A stretch of 64,000 nt of DNA from Desulfocicer vacuolatum DSM 3385 (GTDB lineage: Bacteria; Desulfobacterota; Desulfobacteria; Desulfobacterales; Desulfobacteraceae), in NCBI RefSeq assembly GCF_900176365.1, contig NZ_FWXY01000003.1, forward strand, positions 1 to 64,000. Direction: 5' to 3'. This document shows, piece after piece, positions 61,489 through 64,000 of this stretch; positions within the stretch are counted from its first letter, which is position 1, and each line of letters opens with the position of its first letter. The notes beneath the pieces are model-generated. The model was not told where the DNA came from, searched no databases, and saw only the letters and a program-made list of their open reading frames with translations. The position numbers and the translations under genes are program-made.

Positions 61489-63963
61489 TTATTTAATTTG
61501 TGGAAACTTTGATTTTTCCCGGGTGGTTTGGATATGCCAGGTTGTGCCGTGGGAAACAATGCATACGGCTCCATCCCGGTCGGTGCGTAAAAGGGGAATT
61601 TTTCTTTTCCGGTATCTTTGCACCACCCGGGCATGGGGAAATCGAAAACGATTGCGCCACCCACAGGAGACAATGGCCATCTGCGGTTTAACCCGGTCAA
61701 GAAAGGTCGGGGTACTGGAGGTTGAGCTGCCATGGTGGGGCACCAGAAGAACGGTGCTTCTCAAATCTTCAGCCCAGGTGGGCAAAGCTGAAACATCAAC
61801 CTCCCGCCGGGTCATGATATCCCCGGGAAAAAGCATGGAAAAATCCCTGAATTCAACCCGCATCACCAGGGAGTTGTCATTGTAATTTTTCTGTTTTTTT
61901 CTCCCATCCGTCTTACCGGAAAATCCAGGAAAAAATTCCAGGCTCCCCCCCTTGTCCATGGGTATCATCTCTCCACGGGGATCAACCCTGTGAATGGTGA
62001 CGTTCCTGGAGCGTACCAGCGCCATGAGGCGCTGATATCCTTTTGTTTGGCGACTGTCTTTATTTTTATACACCACCTTGACCCTGAAATTTTCAAAAAT
62101 GTATAAAAGCCCGTTCATGTGATCGGCCTCGGGATGGGTAAGCACCACACCGTCCAGGGTGAGAATATGTTGCCGCCACAGATAAGGGGCCACCAGATAC
62201 CTCCCCGGATCAAAAACAGCATTGCTGGAAAAACCGCCGCCGTCCACCAGAAAACAGCGCCCCCCGGGCATATGAACAAGAGCACTGTTGCCCTGCCCCA
62301 CATCCAGTACCGTGATCTTAAGAGATGGATTAAAAAAACGATTTCGAATATCCAGCCCCGCTTTGGCAAGAACAAAACAAAAAACTGTTATTCCCACCAG
62401 CATCCCCCATTTTTTCCATCCCCGGAGCATGAGATAAATGGCCCCCATGGCCAGATACCAGGCCCCAAGGTAAACCATATCCGGGGTCACCGTTCTTGAC
62501 CACGCCCAAGGGAACTCACAAACCCGTGATAGAAAGGCAATGCAGGGGGTTGCCATGGCACCTGCCATTACAAGACAGCCATTGCAAAAAAAATCGGAAA
62601 CGGGAAACAGCAACAAAGATAAAAGTCCCAGGGGGAGTACACCGAATCCCACCACAGGAATGGTCACCCCATTGGTGAAAATCCCCATGAAGCTTGCCAT
62701 ATTAAAATAATGCATGACCAGGGGCTGGGTACCGGTAATGGCCAGCAGGGAAACCAGAAAAAACAGTACTATTTTATTGAAAACAAGTTGGGCAAAGGAA
62801 GGAAATCCATGACGGCGGGCCAGATCAAGCCCTGCGATGATAAAAAACACGGCAACAAAGGAGAGTTGAAACGAGATGGAAAAAAGCGCCCCGGGCCGGG
62901 CAAGCAAAATGGCGATACCCGCCGCAGCAAGAGAGTTGAGCACGCTGTTTTCCCGCTCCATGGCAAATGAAAACATCACCACGGACACCATGAGCAACGC
63001 CCGCTGGGTGGCCGGGGAGAACCCGGAAATAAGGGCATAACCGGACAAGGGTAAAAGCGTCATCAAAGCCGCTGTTTTGCGGGCAAGGCCCCGGAGCAGA
63101 AAGGGCGTAAAAAGGGAAAAGAATTTCTGAAAAAGAAAAAAGAACAGCCCGGCAACAATGGAAAGATGGAGACCGGAGACAGCCAGAACATGTGAAGCAC
63201 CTGATCGGGAAAAGGTATTTTGAAGATCTGTTGTGAGCATCTTTCTTTTTCCCAGCACCAGGGCATTTAAAAGGGCTGCACTGTCTTGATCCTTCACCGT
63301 TGATTGAATATGTAAAGAAAAATCATTTCTCACACGGGCAATCCCACGGATAAAGCGGGTCGTCCATGGATATGTTTCCCGATTTTTTTCAAGGGAAAAA
63401 TCGGGCCCCCGGCAATACAGGGAGGCCATGATACCTTTTCGTTTCATGAAACGAACGTAATCAAATCCACCGGGATTGGCAAAGTTCCGAAAGGGCCGAA
63501 TGCGTCCTTTAACCCTTACCATATCCCCGTAAGCAGGTAAAAAAGCTGAATCCCTGACGGTCACTTTCAGACGTCCCGTGGATTTTAACAGTGCTGTTGC
63601 ACTTTTTCCCGCAGCTGTCACTGTAACAACAATGCTCTTTCTCTTTTCAGGAAACAAGCTCACCACTTTACCCACCACCCACACCTTTCCCTGGTTTTGG
63701 TGTGATGAAATATGATGTAACGGCACGGATGGGTACTCAATCCTGTGAATGAGCAATGCGCCCAATAAAAAAAAGAAAAAGCCCTTGGACCACCTGGCGG
63801 GCTTCTTTTTAACTGTTTTAAAAAAAAGCCAAATGGCCACAGGAATGAGCAGATAAAAATAGACAAAGGCCCCTTCTTTAAGAATCGTACCGCTGACAAT
63901 ACCAAGGCAAAGCAGACAACACAGGGGAACAAGGGGAGGCACATTGTTTTCTTTAAATGTCAT
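61489..63963 (-). CDS. comEC: ComEC/Rec2 DNA-uptake channel
   Basis: An 824-aa inner-membrane protein that carries single-stranded DNA into the cytoplasm during transformation. The N-terminal hydrophobic helices and an OB-like DUF4131 region (GKVWVVGKVVSLFPEKRKSI) come first. The competence domain follows (SGASHVLAVSGLHLSIVAGL, SPATQRALLMVSVVMF). The C-terminal metallo-beta-lactamase domain has LDVGQGNSALVH, LTHPEADHMNGL and VPHHGSSTSS, with metal ligands present. No other competence genes are adjacent; pilC at 24 kb is the only other candidate uptake component in the window. Confidence 0.93.
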   Translation of the reverse strand: MTFKENNVPPLVPLCCLLCLGIVSGTILKEGAFVYFYLLIPVAIWLFFKTVKKKPARWSKGFFFFLLGALLIHRIEYPSVPLHHISSHQNQGKVWVVGKVVSLFPEKRKSIVVTVTAAGKSATALLKSTGRLKVTVRDSAFLPAYGDMVRVKGRIRPFRNFANPGGFDYVRFMKRKGIMASLYCRGPDFSLEKNRETYPWTTRFIRGIARVRNDFSLHIQSTVKDQDSAALLNALVLGKRKMLTTDLQNTFSRSGASHVLAVSGLHLSIVAGLFFFLFQKFFSLFTPFLLRGLARKTAALMTLLPLSGYALISGFSPATQRALLMVSVVMFSFAMERENSVLNSLAAAGIAILLARPGALFSISFQLSFVAVFFIIAGLDLARRHGFPSFAQLVFNKIVLFFLVSLLAITGTQPLVMHYFNMASFMGIFTNGVTIPVVGFGVLPLGLLSLLLFPVSDFFCNGCLVMAGAMATPCIAFLSRVCEFPWAWSRTVTPDMVYLGAWYLAMGAIYLMLRGWKKWGMLVGITVFCFVLAKAGLDIRNRFFNPSLKITVLDVGQGNSALVHMPGGRCFLVDGGGFSSNAVFDPGRYLVAPYLWRQHILTLDGVVLTHPEADHMNGLLYIFENFRVKVVYKNKDSRQTKGYQRLMALVRSRNVTIHRVDPRGEMIPMDKGGSLEFFPGFSGKTDGRKKQKNYNDNSLVMRVEFRDFSMLFPGDIMTRREVDVSALPTWAEDLRSTVLLVPHHGSSTSSTPTFLDRVKPQMAIVSCGWRNRFRFPHARVVQRYRKRKIPLLRTDRDGAVCIVSHGTTWHIQTTREKSKFPQIK

Positions 63964-64000
63964 TCCATGAAAAACTCCTGTGCATCTGTCAATTTTGAAG

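Overview
The window is typical of a complete-oxidising, sulfate-reducing Desulfobacteraceae (Desulfobacterota). Evidence: dsrC, a siroheme decarboxylase-like gene, a large HdrA-type flavoprotein with FlxABCD-like partners, three in-frame UGA (selenocysteine) genes, a PxxKW cysteine-rich protein, and a complete Gram-negative envelope assembly set. The assignment is inferred from gene content, not from a marker-gene search. No rRNA, tRNA, CRISPR array or intact transposase gene was seen.

Layout. 0.6-5.2 kb (minus): aromatic amino acid operon pheA-aroE-aroA-aroC with 4-bp stop/start overlaps, preceded by a promoter, a 25-codon Phe/Tyr/Trp-rich leader peptide and an attenuator terminator. 5.5-6.7 kb: CNNM/CorC-type membrane protein. 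7.1-11.5 kb (minus): polar amino-acid ABC transporter aapJ-aapQ-aapM-aapP. 11.9-25.4 kb (minus): envelope block pilC-pilS-lysS-lolC-lolD-bamA-skp-lpxD-lpxA-lpxI-lpxB. 25.8-29.6 kb (plus): DHH/CBS/tRNA nucleotidyltransferase fusion and trpS. 29.7-36.4 kb: rluB-like, argJ, a 60-codon selenoprotein, truA, CLC transporter, aminotransferase and PxxKW protein. 36.8-42.4 kb: kdsD, a 185-bp MITE, pfkA-like, LpoA-like lipoprotein and miaA. 43.3-52.2 kb (plus): selenocysteine hdrL, selenocysteine flxD/mvhD, two FeS subunits and a flavin/2Fe-2S subunit, then dsrC and a siroheme decarboxylase-like gene. 52.3-55.7 kb (minus): mlaEFDC plus mlaA lipid-transport operon. 56.3-61.0 kb (plus): a ribbon-helix-helix protein coupled to a 1406-aa double-ASKHA 2-hydroxyacyl-CoA dehydratase-type activase. 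61.5-64.0 kb (minus): comEC.

The most unusual structure is a family of short, modular, double-hairpin repeats in nearly every operon gap. Each has a constant right-hand hairpin (TTGTTGTGGGC...GCCCGTGGCAGTTATAT) and a left end TATATGAAA. The left hairpin between them is exchangeable: type A has TGAAATAC/GTATTTCA, type B a long GC-rich hairpin, and type C an ATGAAAAAG(T/C)/ACTTTTTCAT stem. One copy of exactly 90 bp lies in frame inside lpxB and adds 30 residues, and other copies supply or touch the stop codons of three genes.

Functionally, the hdrL-flx cluster is likely a cytoplasmic NAD(P)H/ferredoxin/thiol flavin-based electron-transfer complex, with selenocysteines in two adjacent subunits and dsrC just downstream. 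The lpx/bam/lol/mla/LpoA-like/kdsD genes together cover LPS, outer-membrane protein, lipoprotein and phospholipid traffic.
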